This document shows, piece by piece, positions 24,658 through 35,800 of a DNA stretch of 64,000 nt. The translations under genes were made by a program, and so were the position numbers. The notes beneath the pieces are model-generated. The model saw only the letters and a list, made by a program, of their open reading frames with translations. It searched no databases and was not told the origin of the DNA. Origin of the DNA: Progne subis subis (lineage: Eukaryota > Chordata > Aves > Passeriformes > Hirundinidae); contig JAKJHU010000046.1 in assembly GCA_022316685.1 (NCBI GenBank), positions 7,415,001-7,479,000 on the forward strand, written 5' to 3'. Each line of letters begins with the position of its first letter. The first letter of the stretch is position 1.

Positions 24658-24807
24658 GAGCTGAGCCGAGCCGAGCTGAGCTGAGCCGAGCCGAGCTGAG
24701 CCGAGCCGAGCTGAGCCAAGCTGAGCCAAGCCGAGCCGAGCCGAGCCGAGCCGAGCCGAGCCGAGCTAAGCTGAGCCGAGCCGAGCCGAGCCGAGCCGAG
24801 CCGAGCC
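24658..24807. repeat. GAGCC/GAGCT pentamer array, 30 units
   Basis: 150 bases made of 30 tandem five-base units on the plus strand, mostly GAGCC, with interspersed GAGCT and a few AAGCT/AAGCC variants. It begins about 310 bases upstream of the BLNK ATG. The GAGCT units are concentrated toward the BLNK-proximal half, the distal part being nearly pure GAGCC. The unit resembles the GAGCT pentamer of immunoglobulin switch-mu DNA, but here it is a local satellite in a promoter island. Confidence 0.95.
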
Positions 24808-24900
24808 GGGCGGCCCGGAGGCGCTGCGGGCAGATCGGGACGAGCCCCGCAGGCCGTGCCGGGGCCGGGGACCCGCTCGCTGTCACCTGCCCAGCCCAGG

Positions 24901-26010
24901 TGACTTCGCTGTGGGAAGAGATGCAGGCGCCCCGTTCCCCTTCTCCCCGCTTCTCCGTACCCCGGATGAATTTGTGCCAGGTGGGAATAAACTGCGTGGG
25001 AACTTTTCCGAGGTTCCCCAGTAAAAGCGAGAGAAAACCATCATCTTATCCCCGTTCTTCTCAATATAACTGTAAAGAAAAAAAAAAAAAGTTTCTAAAC
25101 TAAGGCAGGAGAAAACCCTGATCCTTCCAGAGACGCAGCAAGGCTGTTCCCACCCAAGATGCAGGTAGCCATGTATTTTATGGCTCTGATATCTCTGAAC
25201 CGGGGACTTTTTGCTCAGTCCTAAGCTCAACCATATTTTCCTCTATAAAGATGAATTTTGGAGGCAGCCAGTTGCTTCTGAGGGGCAATGTAGGCAGTTG
25301 TTCACATCCAGCCTTTATCCTGAAGGGCTGATTCATTTTCAATTCTGCACCTTTGGAGGATGGCTCTTGTTGCTCTCTTTCTGTACTTTTGGCCTCTCTG
25401 CAGCTTAGTTAACCTAAGGCTGTTCTAGGGAAGAAATAGTAGTGGTTATTTTTTAAAAAAATGTATATCTGCATCATACTTAATATAATAAGTACAGGTA
25501 TGTTTTGGGGACACAAAAAGGTATTTCTTGGTGAGATTCTCATTGCCGCTTGGCTAGGTTTTCATATGGAATTCTTCTCCTCAGGTTGTACTGACTGAAG
25601 TTTTTTTCTTGTGAAACTGAAGGAGCAAAACAGAGTTTCCTGGTTAGTGCAGGTAACTCTGGGGAAATAGCTGCCTTGAGATTTTTGTCTTTGATAGCAG
25701 TATCGTTGTGATCTTGGCAGGCAGGTGTGAGCTTTCAGCATAAGAAAGAAATTTATGTTTGAATACTGTATTTTCTAATCTCGGCTGATAGGGTACAAAT
25801 TGCTTTTTTTGGAGAATCTTATAAAGTTTGTGGGCTTTAAGGAATAATATAATGTTGAATATCTGTAATACACAAAACTGTAATTCCACGTTGCATTGTA
25901 TCTGGTTGCGGACCAGTCAACTTTGCAATTTTACTCCCTAAATGTTATTTTGAAAATCAAATTAATTTTGAATTAGTTGAAATTCACAATGACAACGCAA
26001 AGAAGTAGAT
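24901..26010. other. Upstream flank of BLNK, no gene recognised
   Basis: Composition drops quickly from the CpG island to AT-rich DNA. A 15-base A-run region is near 25077-25090. Short open frames on either strand show no recognisable protein. Nothing else stands out before the minisatellite region. Confidence 0.6.
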
Positions 26011-27204
26011 ATGAATGAATTGCTGCCTCACTTTCCCTTTTGCATATGTAATCTTCCCACTTATCTGAACGCATACCAGAATAAGAGATTTGCTCAAGTA
26101 GGCTCCTGCGGTGGTTTCCCTTACACAAGTACCTCTTGCCTGGCTGTCACAGAAATCTCGGGCCTCTTTCCTTTGGAATCTTTGGGATCTGTCATCTGCA
26201 ATACTGTGCTGGTTTCGCCTTGTTTCTTCCTGACTCAACCGAACCTACGGGTTTCAAACTCTGCCGTGCCCAGTGCGGAGGTTTTCTCGCCCGTCCTTGC
26301 AGTGCTGTCACCTCCCTGGTCCCGGGAAGGGATTGATGCTGGTGTGCCATGCTCAGGGCAGCCCCCGAGTCCCGTCCTTGCAGTGCTGTCACCTCCCTGG
26401 TCCCGGGAAGGGATTGATGCTGGTGTGCCATGCTCAGGGCAGCCCCCGAGTCCCGTCCTTGCAGTGCTGTCACCTCCCTGGTCCTGGGAAGGGATTGATG
26501 CTGGTGTGCCATGCTCAGGGCAGCCCCCGAGTCCCGTCCTTGCAGTGCTGTCACCTCCCTGGTCCCGGGAAGGGATTGATGCTGGTGTGCCATGCTCAGG
26601 GCAGCCCCCGAGTCCCGTCCTTGCAGTGCTGTCACCTCCCTGGTCCCGGGAAGGGATTGATGCTGGTGTGCCATGCTCAGGGCAGCCCCCGAGTCCCGTC
26701 CTTGCAGTGCTGTCACTTCCCTGGTCCTGGGAAGGGATTGATGCTGGTGTGCCATGCTCAGGGCAGCCCCTGAGTCCCGTACGCTCAGGGCTCGGTGACA
26801 GCTTGACTCACACAGGATTTCTTATCCCGGTCATCTGCTGGCCCCTGTGTTTGGGTAGCTGTGCAGTGCCATGGGCTGGGGAAGAAGTCCACTACAAACT
26901 AGCAAAAAGTCACAAAAAGAGGAGGTTTAAACTGCATCAGTTCTTTGGTTTGATTTGGTGCACAGTTTGTGAGGGTGCAGCGCAGGGTGAGTGGAATAGG
27001 GCGTGTGACTTAGGTTGGTACTGCTGCCAAGAACTTACTCCTAAAGAAGTCTTCATTACACAAGACTTGCTCATGAGATTTTGTGGCACCTGCTTAGCTC
27101 TTTCTGGTCTGCCTCCAAGTCAGCCTATCTGGCCATCTGCCCCAATGCTGAGAAGGCTGGTTTGGGTGCAACAACATAGGAAAACCACTAGAGAAACACC
27201 TTAA
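26011..27204 (+). other. 397-codon open frame spanning a minisatellite, no known product
   Basis: This is the longest open frame in the window, on the plus strand, divergent from BLNK and starting about 1.66 kb upstream of its ATG. Residues about 93-255 are six copies of a 27-residue unit (SPVLAVLSPPWSREGIDAGV plus CSGQPP-type ending) encoded by the 81-bp minisatellite. The flanks (first about 93 and last about 140 residues) are also stop-free but resemble no family I know. Since 81 is divisible by three, the array keeps any stop-free frame open: a second plus frame (26273-26773) and a minus frame (26192-26755) are open too. That argues for a by-product over a gene. Confidence 0.15.
26290..26775. 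repeat. 81-bp minisatellite, six copies
   Basis: Six head-to-tail 81-bp units start at 26290, 26371, 26452, 26533, 26614 and 26695. Copies differ at only a few sites: copies 3 and 6 share TCCTGGGAAG in place of TCCCGGGAAG, and copy 6 has extra C-to-T changes. Near-identity implies recent expansion or homogenisation, so copy number is likely to vary between individuals. Each unit contains the palindrome TCCCGGGA (or its CCTGGGA variant). It lies 1.9-2.4 kb upstream of the BLNK ATG. Confidence 0.97.
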
Positions 27205-27389
27205 ATAAAAAGGGCATGGCCAAGCCCCTGCAAACAGCCCTAGGCCTCTCCTTTTTGCCCAGCAGGTGTTTGCAGAGTCAGAACTCCTGGCCCATTGCTG
27301 GGACTGATCCTGCCTGTGGTCGAGTGCACTTGTACAGCCCATACAGACAGGGACACACCGCAGTGTCCAGCCGGAGGGCGGCCCTGCAC

Positions 27390-27410
27390 ACCTGCACCAC
27401 GGACAGCGCA
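27390..27410 (+). promoter_or_regulatory. RE1/NRSE-like REST binding element
   Basis: A 16-base core, GCACCACGGACAGCGC, matches the REST (NRSF) RE1 consensus without a mismatch. Over the full 21-base element about 17 positions agree, with the differences at the outer left edge and last base. It sits in a GC-richer patch about 3 kb upstream of the BLNK start codon. REST recruits co-repressor complexes to such sites, mainly at neuronal genes. Which gene it might serve here is unclear. Confidence 0.7.
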
Positions 27411-30400
27411 AGGAGCAGCTTCTCCATCCCTCCTGCCTAACTTAGCATCCCAGAACAGCGTCTCTGGAGGCCTGGGCTGGAGGTGGGGCAGGGCCTGACT
27501 GACCCCCAGTGCAGGAAACACCCTGCCTTCCTCTATGGGAGCCCTGGGAGAGCCTGGAGGCGGTGGTGGGTTTGAGCCAGGCAGCAAACATAATGTCATG
27601 CTATTTCTGTAGCTGTAACCCCAGCAACTCTCCCTCTTTGACATAATATGTTCATTTGGATAAGGCCAAAGAGGAACTGGGATTTTTTTACGTCGTGGGT
27701 GGCATCTTGACCGTAGTGATGATTAACAAGAAACTCTCCTCCCCAGCCACAAGGGCTGTTTTAGGTTGATGGGGATTTATTTTGAGGGATGCCTGTGTCA
27801 CTTCCCTGCTCCCTGGCATATCTGGGGCCAGCCTGCCCAGCTGAGTGATAGGGCCCTGGGGCATAATGGTGTCCCAGAAAAAATGTGCCTTGATGTCTTG
27901 GACGAGGCGTTTTGCAGAGGTGTTCCCACAATACTGATTCTCTGGAGCAACATAATTAAAGCCTTTTACCTAAATTGTATTTTCTTATCTAATGTTTTAA
28001 GAACCTGCATCCACACAGACTGCCACTTTTGTGATTATGTAGATAGGCGCTAACTTTATTTTCCTTTATATGGCTGCAAAGGATAGGGGATGATTCCTGG
28101 CGCTGTTAGCTAACACAGGTATGCAGGATTTGCCAGTAAAGTCCCTTGGCAGGACAGCTTACAGAATATACATGCATTTTTATTTAAAAGTTTTGGTGCT
28201 CAAAATGCCATTGTAATTTTGAAAAAGGCCTTCTAAATGCCTTTTCTAAACACCACTGTCTGTTGCAACATAATTTTCTCTTCCTTGCAAGTGATGTGGC
28301 TCAGTCTGGGTTGGTTTCTCTCATCCTCTGCTCAATATGATTGTGTAATTCTCCACTTATGCTCATAAATTGATAGATTTTTTAAAAGCAACTTCTTTAT
28401 CATTTGATAAAGAATGTTGATAAATATGTTCAGAAACAGAACCTGTTTTTTATCCCCTCTGCAATTTTCTGCTGTTTATTCCCTGCCAGTTCTTTCCTTC
28501 CACATGCTACCTCACTCTGGTGTCATGTTCTGGTTTCTGTTTCAGAGCTGTGAGGCCACTGAGGCATGGTCAAAACCAGATTTGCTGAAACAAACTCTGT
28601 CACAAAGACTGTGAGCACCCTACCTTCATTTGGTCAAAATTTGATGTGAATTGCCAGGTATGTCCCATTTCAGGGTTCCAGTTCTCTATATCCTATTGTA
28701 AGGATAATTTTTGCTTTGACTTTGAATTTCTGAGTAGATAAAAAACTCCTGTAGTATAGAAACAAAGGATCAGATGACTTATCTAAAGCATTTTAGTTCT
28801 TGTTAGGTAATGCCCCTAGATCAGAACAAGCATCTCCATACAGAGCCGATTGCAGAGAAATAATTAAGCAAAATCCAGGGTTTGGCTGGTATCACTGATA
28901 AGATGGGTGGATTTTCTTGCCCGAAGTTTTTTCTCTGACTCCTTTGATGACTGCCTTCTCTTATTTCCACTGAAATTAATGCTCCCTAGTTTAATACCTT
29001 CTAGTACATGGTTTGTATAATGATTTTGGGCTTTTCAGGGGTTCCTGCTGAAGCTGCTAGATTTAAATATGTCAGCTATGCATAACTTCCTTTAAGATTC
29101 ATAAGTTTTGATGCTAACAGCTTTTCATGGAGACAGTTTTTGCCGTTGTCTTTAATGCAAGTTACAGATTATGACTGTGTGACATACTAGTCTAGGAAAC
29201 TAATTACTGGGGAGTCCAGGGGCCTGTTTGAGTTCTGATCTGGGTTGATGCCTGAAGCCACATTCTGACTGCAGGTGGGCTGAGGCTCAGTGGTGCAGCA
29301 GCATCTACCCTAGGAGCATGTCCAAGGAGCTCTGGCGCACAAGAGAGATGGGCAATCAAGCTACAGGAAAGAGTGTGAAAAGTCCAAGCCAGGGTACAGT
29401 TACAACCTTGGCTCTCTCTCTTGCCATTTCTGAACCTCTAGGGTTTCACACAGTTGAAATAAAAGCAGACAATTTTAAATTCTATCATAGAGCATTAACA
29501 TTTAGCAATGAGAAGCTGAATAAAAAGAACTGCAAGTAGATTAAAATTATCTACAGTAAATCTCTTTAATGTTTATTTTTGATGCTTTGAGGATAGTGCT
29601 GCATGAAAGGATCTCGATCTATGCATGACTATTCAAGAGGAAGCAACTTTTTACATATTACGTTAATACTCATAGATACAGTCTAATGCTTTCAATGTAT
29701 ATAAAACTGCCAAGAAACCTGATCTGAAGTAAACAATCAGTTTGATTACCAGATTTCATTTTTATTCATGACATGACCATATAAGACTTTTTCTCTCAGT
29801 CATGTTAGCAAACCCACTTCTTAACCCCTTCTCTATTAACATAGTTTTCTCTCCAACGTTATTAGAGGTGATAGGGCCAAATTTTTTTCTTAGAAGTACT
29901 CAGGAGTGAAGGATGCAACTGTTCTTTATAGGAAAGGATTAATGGAGAGAATTTAATTTACAACCTTCTCTTGCCAAGTGGGTTCTTTGATTTTGACTTC
30001 CCTACTTTTGGGAATGTGGAGAATCACAGGATATTGCACAATTTGCTCTTCAAAAGACAGCTTTGTGAGCTTTTCTTTTAGGAAGTTCTGGCAGTAGAAC
30101 AGCACTCTAAGCTCTCCTGAGCAATACATAGAATGATCGATAATTCACTTCAATTCATAGTCTGATTTTACTATCTTGAGGTCATAGTATTTCACCTAGC
30201 TCAGAGGTAGTTCTACCTGCCCATATCTACAGGCTGTCTTTAATCTCAGACTTGATAATTGCTTCAAAGGCAGTAGGTATTCAAACACAAAGGACTCTAT
30301 TTAAAAGATACATCTGCTGCATGAGCTCTGAGCTACTGCATTAGCACTAAGGAGAGAGCTCCAGCCATAGAAGCACTGTAATGTGAATGTAAATATAACT

Positions 30401-32735
30401 GGTCAGTAACAGGAATTGGGCTTGATCAGTCTGGGTTCACATGAAAGTTGGGAAATGAGTGCCACAGTTCTCTTTTTCACGGCTGTGGAGTGAAAATAGC
30501 CCCAACTGGTACCATCTACATCTGCATCGGAAGACAGCCCAAGCACAAACCATGTGAATCTGAACTGGAAATTTGTAGTTGTGTTGCAAGCTCAATTTTT
30601 TTCCCTAAGAGAATGTGCTGTTTGATAGTATTTTGTATGTATTTGATTTCTTCTGCTTTCCAAATATCCGTAGGAAGATGTGCCAGCAATGGGCTGTGGC
30701 AGCAAAGAGTGGAGGGGAAACAGAAAATTAGCAGTAGACTGTCACATGCTGCCTGTGAGGGTTTTGTGCTTGATCATATGGGTCTGAATGCAAATTTGTG
30801 GTACTTTATGCTGGGCCAGAAATGCACTCAAACTCTATTGTTTAAAACGATGCCAATTTAGACATAGGTTTTTTGCCCACTCAATTTCTACTTTGGTTGA
30901 CACACTGCCTACGTAATTTAGTATTCAGTGTCCCATAGCTGGTATTTGGAAAGCATGAGTTTATGGAACATGATTTCTCACGATACTCTCTATATTTGCT
31001 ACTTACTGGTTGTTACAAAAAGGTAAAACAGTTCTGCTTTTTATTTAAAAGAATACATCTCTGTATTTTTTCAACTAATCTATTTCAATGGATTTACTTC
31101 CATTCCCAGGATGCTTGTGTGCCATTTTAAACTAGGAAACACTTCTTGTACAGGAAAGTTACATGTGGCCTGTAGTTGTGTCTTAGCAGATGAGAAGAGG
31201 GTAGATTTTTGTCCCAAGTTTTTTTTACATAATGCTGATTTTCAGAAGTTTTGGTCTTCTCACTGTGGGACAAATGGCTCAATTCCACGGTACTGATTTT
31301 GGAAGATCCCTATTGACTGCCCTAGAAATCTTAAAACTTTAATCCTTTGTCATGTTGGATACCAAATGGCAAACTTAAAGCTGGTCTTACAGTATGAGTA
31401 ATAGGAGATGCATTTGAAAATGCTACTCTAAATTTTATTGAATGGGATTTGGGTTTGTCATTAGGCTCACTGGAGGAAACAGGTCATCCATGTAGGCATG
31501 TACTGCAGGCAAAGATGTGAGAACAGTAAATTTAGCAGAATTTTCTCATGGAGAGTCTTCTGAGCAAACACATTTTTGCACCTGCTGAGGATATGTTTTC
31601 TTTCTCTGGGGACTGTGCAAAAAGCTGCACTTCTGCTTTTCAGTTTTACTGTCATCTGTTCCATGTGCATAGAGGAACACAAAAATTGCTCCTACAGACA
31701 CACTAATTATTTAATGTCAAACTCAAAGCATTTGAGATCAGATTGTCTCAGAGGAGGTGACCTGTGTTGGAGCCAGCTGATACCCAAGTGACTCTTGGGA
31801 ACAGCTCTGCTTGTGCTGCAGACCTGATCCCCTTCCAGCAGTCAAGACCAACTATCCCTAAGTGGCCAGCTTAATCCCACTCTGAGCCTAACCACTGAAG
31901 GGAGGGGGTAGGGGCACAGGGTTCTTTTCAGCCTGGCAAGCCATGCTTGTTTCTGACTTTTCTGCAGAGCCTGTGTACCCTGCTCTCCCTCCTCACACCT
32001 TGCTGCAGTTGGATTAAATTGGATAATCCCGTTCACTCTCCTGTTTGGGGTGTGGATTTCCCTGAAGGGTACCCAGGAAGCCTTTGTGGGGGCAGCTTGG
32101 GGTATTGGGCCCTGGCATTGGGAATACAGGACAGGATAGGGACAGGATCAGGGGGAAGCCGTGCTTTGTGTCCTTCCTTTCAGCAGGTGCCTCCGAGCAT
32201 CAGTCAGTATTCTGACAGGGATGGTGAATGGTCTAAATACGTTTGCGTCCCTGCTGATGAAATTGCTCACACAGACAAAAGGCTGCACAAATTCTTAAAA
32301 TTTCAAAGTGAATGTCTTGAAATAAGGTTATTTTTGTGTAGGGCTGTTACACATACCATGATGCTTTCAGTATCTGGAAAATGCTGAAAAACTAAAATTT
32401 TAAACCACTTCTTTCCTGCCCTGGCCTATAGTACATGCAGCCAAAGGGAAAGGGTTGGTGGGTGTATTCTCTGGCACAATTCGTTAATGTGCAGTTCACT
32501 AACCATAATTATGCTGTCTGAGCATTTTCCTATTCCTGTTGAAGAACAGGAAAAATAATTTTGTCTGTAGTTTTTTTCTGTTTTCATGTTTTTCCATCTG
32601 CTTAAGACTGCTCTCTCCTGTTTCCTGGATAACTGGAATTACCTGACACTGTGTTCTGGGAGCAGAGATGTCACTGAACAGAAGAAGTTTCAGAACTCTT
32701 TTTCACACAAAAATGTAGTGGATTTGAAATACTAC
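27411..32735. other. Intergenic, no gene recognised
   Basis: GC-richer until about 27560, then AT-rich. The longest plus-strand open frames (for example 30448-30861, 137 codons, and 31947-32387, 146 codons) have no recognisable domains, signal peptide or codon pattern and look like chance frames. No CR1 copy or structural RNA was recognised. Confidence 0.55.
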
Positions 32736-32853
32736 CCTCCAAACCCCCCCCCCCCCCCCCAAAAAACAAAACAAAAAACACCACCAAAAACAAAGAAACA
32801 AAGAAACAAACAAAAAACCCCACCCAAAACAATCCAACCCCCAAAAAACCCAA
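32736..32853. repeat. Poly-C(17) tract followed by A/C-rich low-complexity sequence
   Basis: Seventeen consecutive C at 32744-32760 are followed by about 90 bases composed almost only of A and C. The minus strand is therefore a long G run plus GGG/GGGG clusters in T-rich spacers, with G-quadruplex potential. The plus strand could form i-motif-like structures. Open frames across it (lysine/proline on plus, phenylalanine/glycine on minus) are artefacts of low complexity. The C count is error-prone in assemblies. Confidence 0.9.
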
Positions 32854-35800
32854 GTAAACTGATCAGGGAGATTGAAGACTTTCTAAAGAAAGAAATAATT
32901 ATCTTAATAAGTATCAAACTGCTATTTGAAATAATAGCAAGAAAATATTTTATGACCAAAGATAAATACTTTAATGGAATACTCTCTTCAGTGGAGAAAA
33001 ATTGTTTAGACTTGTAACTACAGTCATGAAATTTTTCTATTGTCTACAACTGCAAATCTTGTGGGTTGTTGCTAAGGTTACGTTTACACAGTTGATAACT
33101 TTGATTGCATTAAGACCACAAAACTGTAGCAGATGAATTGGAGTCCAAGACTATATCAGAGAGGGTTATTATTTTTATAGATTCTAAGTGTGGCATTTAT
33201 TGCTGTAGTACATTATTTTAAGGAATTACTTTACAAGTTTGTTGTTGTATGATCCTGCATCTTTCCACCCTCAGAGGATATTGGGAGAAAAAGTCTGTAT
33301 TTACCACCAAACACTGGATTTCAGAATAACTGCCCTTCAGATGTAAAATACAAAAGTCAGAAATGAAAGAAGAAAGAACATATGACAGAAATCTATATGT
33401 AAAGAAACACATATATATAAATTTGAATATCCATTATACTCCACTGTATTATTTATAAACAATATTCCCCTTTTTATATAGTGTTCTAATAGAGAAAAAG
33501 AAGGTCACTGCATAGAGGAAATTACAATCTAAAATATTTTGTGTTTGAAGAAACTTTATGACTGTTAGTTTACAAATAATATGCCTAGATGATAACTGTA
33601 AAAGATTTTTGCTTTCTGGTTGTTAGTGAATTTTACCAACATCTGCAGCATAGCTACTTAACACCTTTCTCTGTATTGTAGCTGTCTGTCTGGTGTTATG
33701 TCGTACATTTGAAACAGTGCCGTTTGTTTTGTCACAATGATGTTGAGTCAGGATTATGTTCATGAACAGACAGACGAGTGCAGATTAGTTTGCTATGCGC
33801 TGTTTGTAATTTGAAGCGACTCTCAAGGTGTATTTGTATAGCTTTTGCTATAAAATGTTCATATTAGTCAGCAAATAGGAAGACCATACTGATACAGGAG
33901 AATCTTCCAAGGAGAAGTTATTGGTTTTTAAGGCATCTTTTCCTTGAGCTATGTGATTCCTTTCAAGCTTAACCTTTCCTTGAGGTCGGTTAACTTTCAT
34001 CATTCTGTTCACAGGAGAATTGCTCCTTTTATGAAAAAAACAACTCAGTGTGTCATGAGGCTTCTAAAGAAATTATAGATTTCTATTATTATTCTCATTC
34101 CTGGTGGAACTGATACCACCTGAGCCGAAGTGCAGCGTGTAATTTCATTTGTTTTGGGTGGTCAGTGGGGTGTTACTCCAGCCCAGCAGGTGACGTGCTG
34201 CTCACACACGTGTATGGAGGCTCCCACCCGCACCCATTCGCTCGTTCTTTTCTTCCTGGGGCGTTGGGTGCAGGCTCCTGCCACAAATGTCACCTGACAC
34301 AGACCTCTGAGCTGGCCCAGAACTGCCTGGCTTTAAGAAAGCTGATACACAAGGATGTCAGAGTAGAGAGAAATGCCATGATAGAGGAAGGACATTTTGA
34401 GCTTGGTGTAGAATGAGTTCTAAGCCTAAGCCTGGGTGTCTGCTGGAGCTGTGCTGTGGTGCTGTGTTTCAAAATGTTCTTGGGGCATTGGTTGTGAATG
34501 AACAACACTTCAAATCTGTCCAGAAAGTGGTGCTTTCCCAGAAACGGGTGCTCCATCCTGTGGACTCTGCAAGGTACATGACAGGTATACATGTATCCAG
34601 ATATGATGGTTTTGTCTTAGGCTGGTTTGGGAGCATTTTTGTCTTTAATCCTGAGGAATTTTATTCCCATTATTCTTTGTGATTAACAGAGGATCTGAAG
34701 CTGTAGTCATCTTGATGATGGTACAAAAATGTAGCTGGAAAGACTGTAATCTGTAAAGTCTGTGATCAGAAGTTAGCTACATTTGTTATTTTGCAGCATT
34801 TACTTAGCTGCCTTTTTTTTTTTTTTGTTTTTAAGGGAAAACCCAATAAAATACCAATGCATGGAGGTATATGATACATAATTAGTGCTGCTTTTGGTTA
34901 AAAGCTGAAATTATTGAAATTAGTTGGTTTATCTGTAATTTTGAATAAATCCCTGGAAAGGGACAATCTAGCAGATAATACCTCTAAGACTATACGTGTG
35001 AATCATTCTTCTATTTCTTTAAAAATAAAATATAATACTAAGAAATAATTGATTTTGGAACACCTTTTCAGAGTATATTTAAATATATCTATTTGTGGGC
35101 TATATGAGGACAATATTTGTTCTAGTAATATAAAAGGAATACGGCTGGTAATTCATGTTGACATTCCAAGCAATACAAAGAATTCTGTGTTCTTGAACTG
35201 TTGTATCTATTAATTAAAGGAACAGTATGGATAGGTCTAATATTCTCATGTATTCTTCAGATTATTCCCTGAGCCAGAGGAATGAAATGAGGAACTAATA
35301 TACTGATAAAGCTAATTAATTATATCAGCCTGATCGTTGATTTAGGAAAGGATTGATTACACTTATGCATGGTAAGGTATGTTAACTGAAATGGTAACAT
35401 ATTTTTAGCTTATAGTCTGTATTTGGAGAGCTTGGTAAAATAATAAAAAGCCATGAAACTGTACAGTGAGGAACTAAATAGGAGAAATGACAGAGCTGTG
35501 GTAGCAGGTGTCTGTCAAACTCAGTGCCAGAATTGTGAAGAAGAAACTGAGCCCTAATGCTCTGTTAAGGATATCATTGGAGTGTATCTAAAATGTGCAA
35601 TGGCAGTAGGTAGAGCAGAATGGAAAACAGAAAAGCTAGTATAAGAACTGTAAAATACATAAAATCTCCTTTTGTTTTTCTTCCCATAATTCTTGGCTAT
35701 TAGAAACAGAAGGAGATTGTCAAGATTTGAAAAATCAGGCATGGCTTGTGGAAGAATAAAATACAATATTTTTGAAGACAGATTAGATAATATTGTTCCA

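Larger units (their letters stand above)
24110..24900. promoter_or_regulatory. BLNK: CpG-rich island: BLNK promoter, exon 1 and leader
   Basis: Base composition changes abruptly here from AT-rich to very GC- and CpG-rich, around the BLNK start codon. This is the expected location of the transcription start, although no TATA box or precise start site is visible. Two pentamer arrays lie within it, on the upstream side of the ATG. The island also extends about 200 bases into intron 1. Several long open frames on both strands across it (up to 235 codons) are by-products of low stop-codon frequency and the pentamer repeats. Confidence 0.75.

Noticed and set aside
24658..24807. A genuine immunoglobulin switch region
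   Set aside because: Only 150 bases, no constant-region exon or I-exon nearby, and it lies in the BLNK promoter. The likeness is at pentamer level only.
24179..24886. Minus-strand 235-codon open frame and several overlapping frames in the CpG island
   Set aside because: Composed of translated pentamer arrays and stop-poor GC-rich DNA. Several frames on both strands are open at once, and only the segment 24302-24348 has protein likeness (BLNK).
32586..33017. 143-codon plus-strand frame with proline/lysine repeats, and minus-strand Phe/Gly-rich frames
   Set aside because: Translation of the poly-C and A/C low-complexity tract; no domain outside it.
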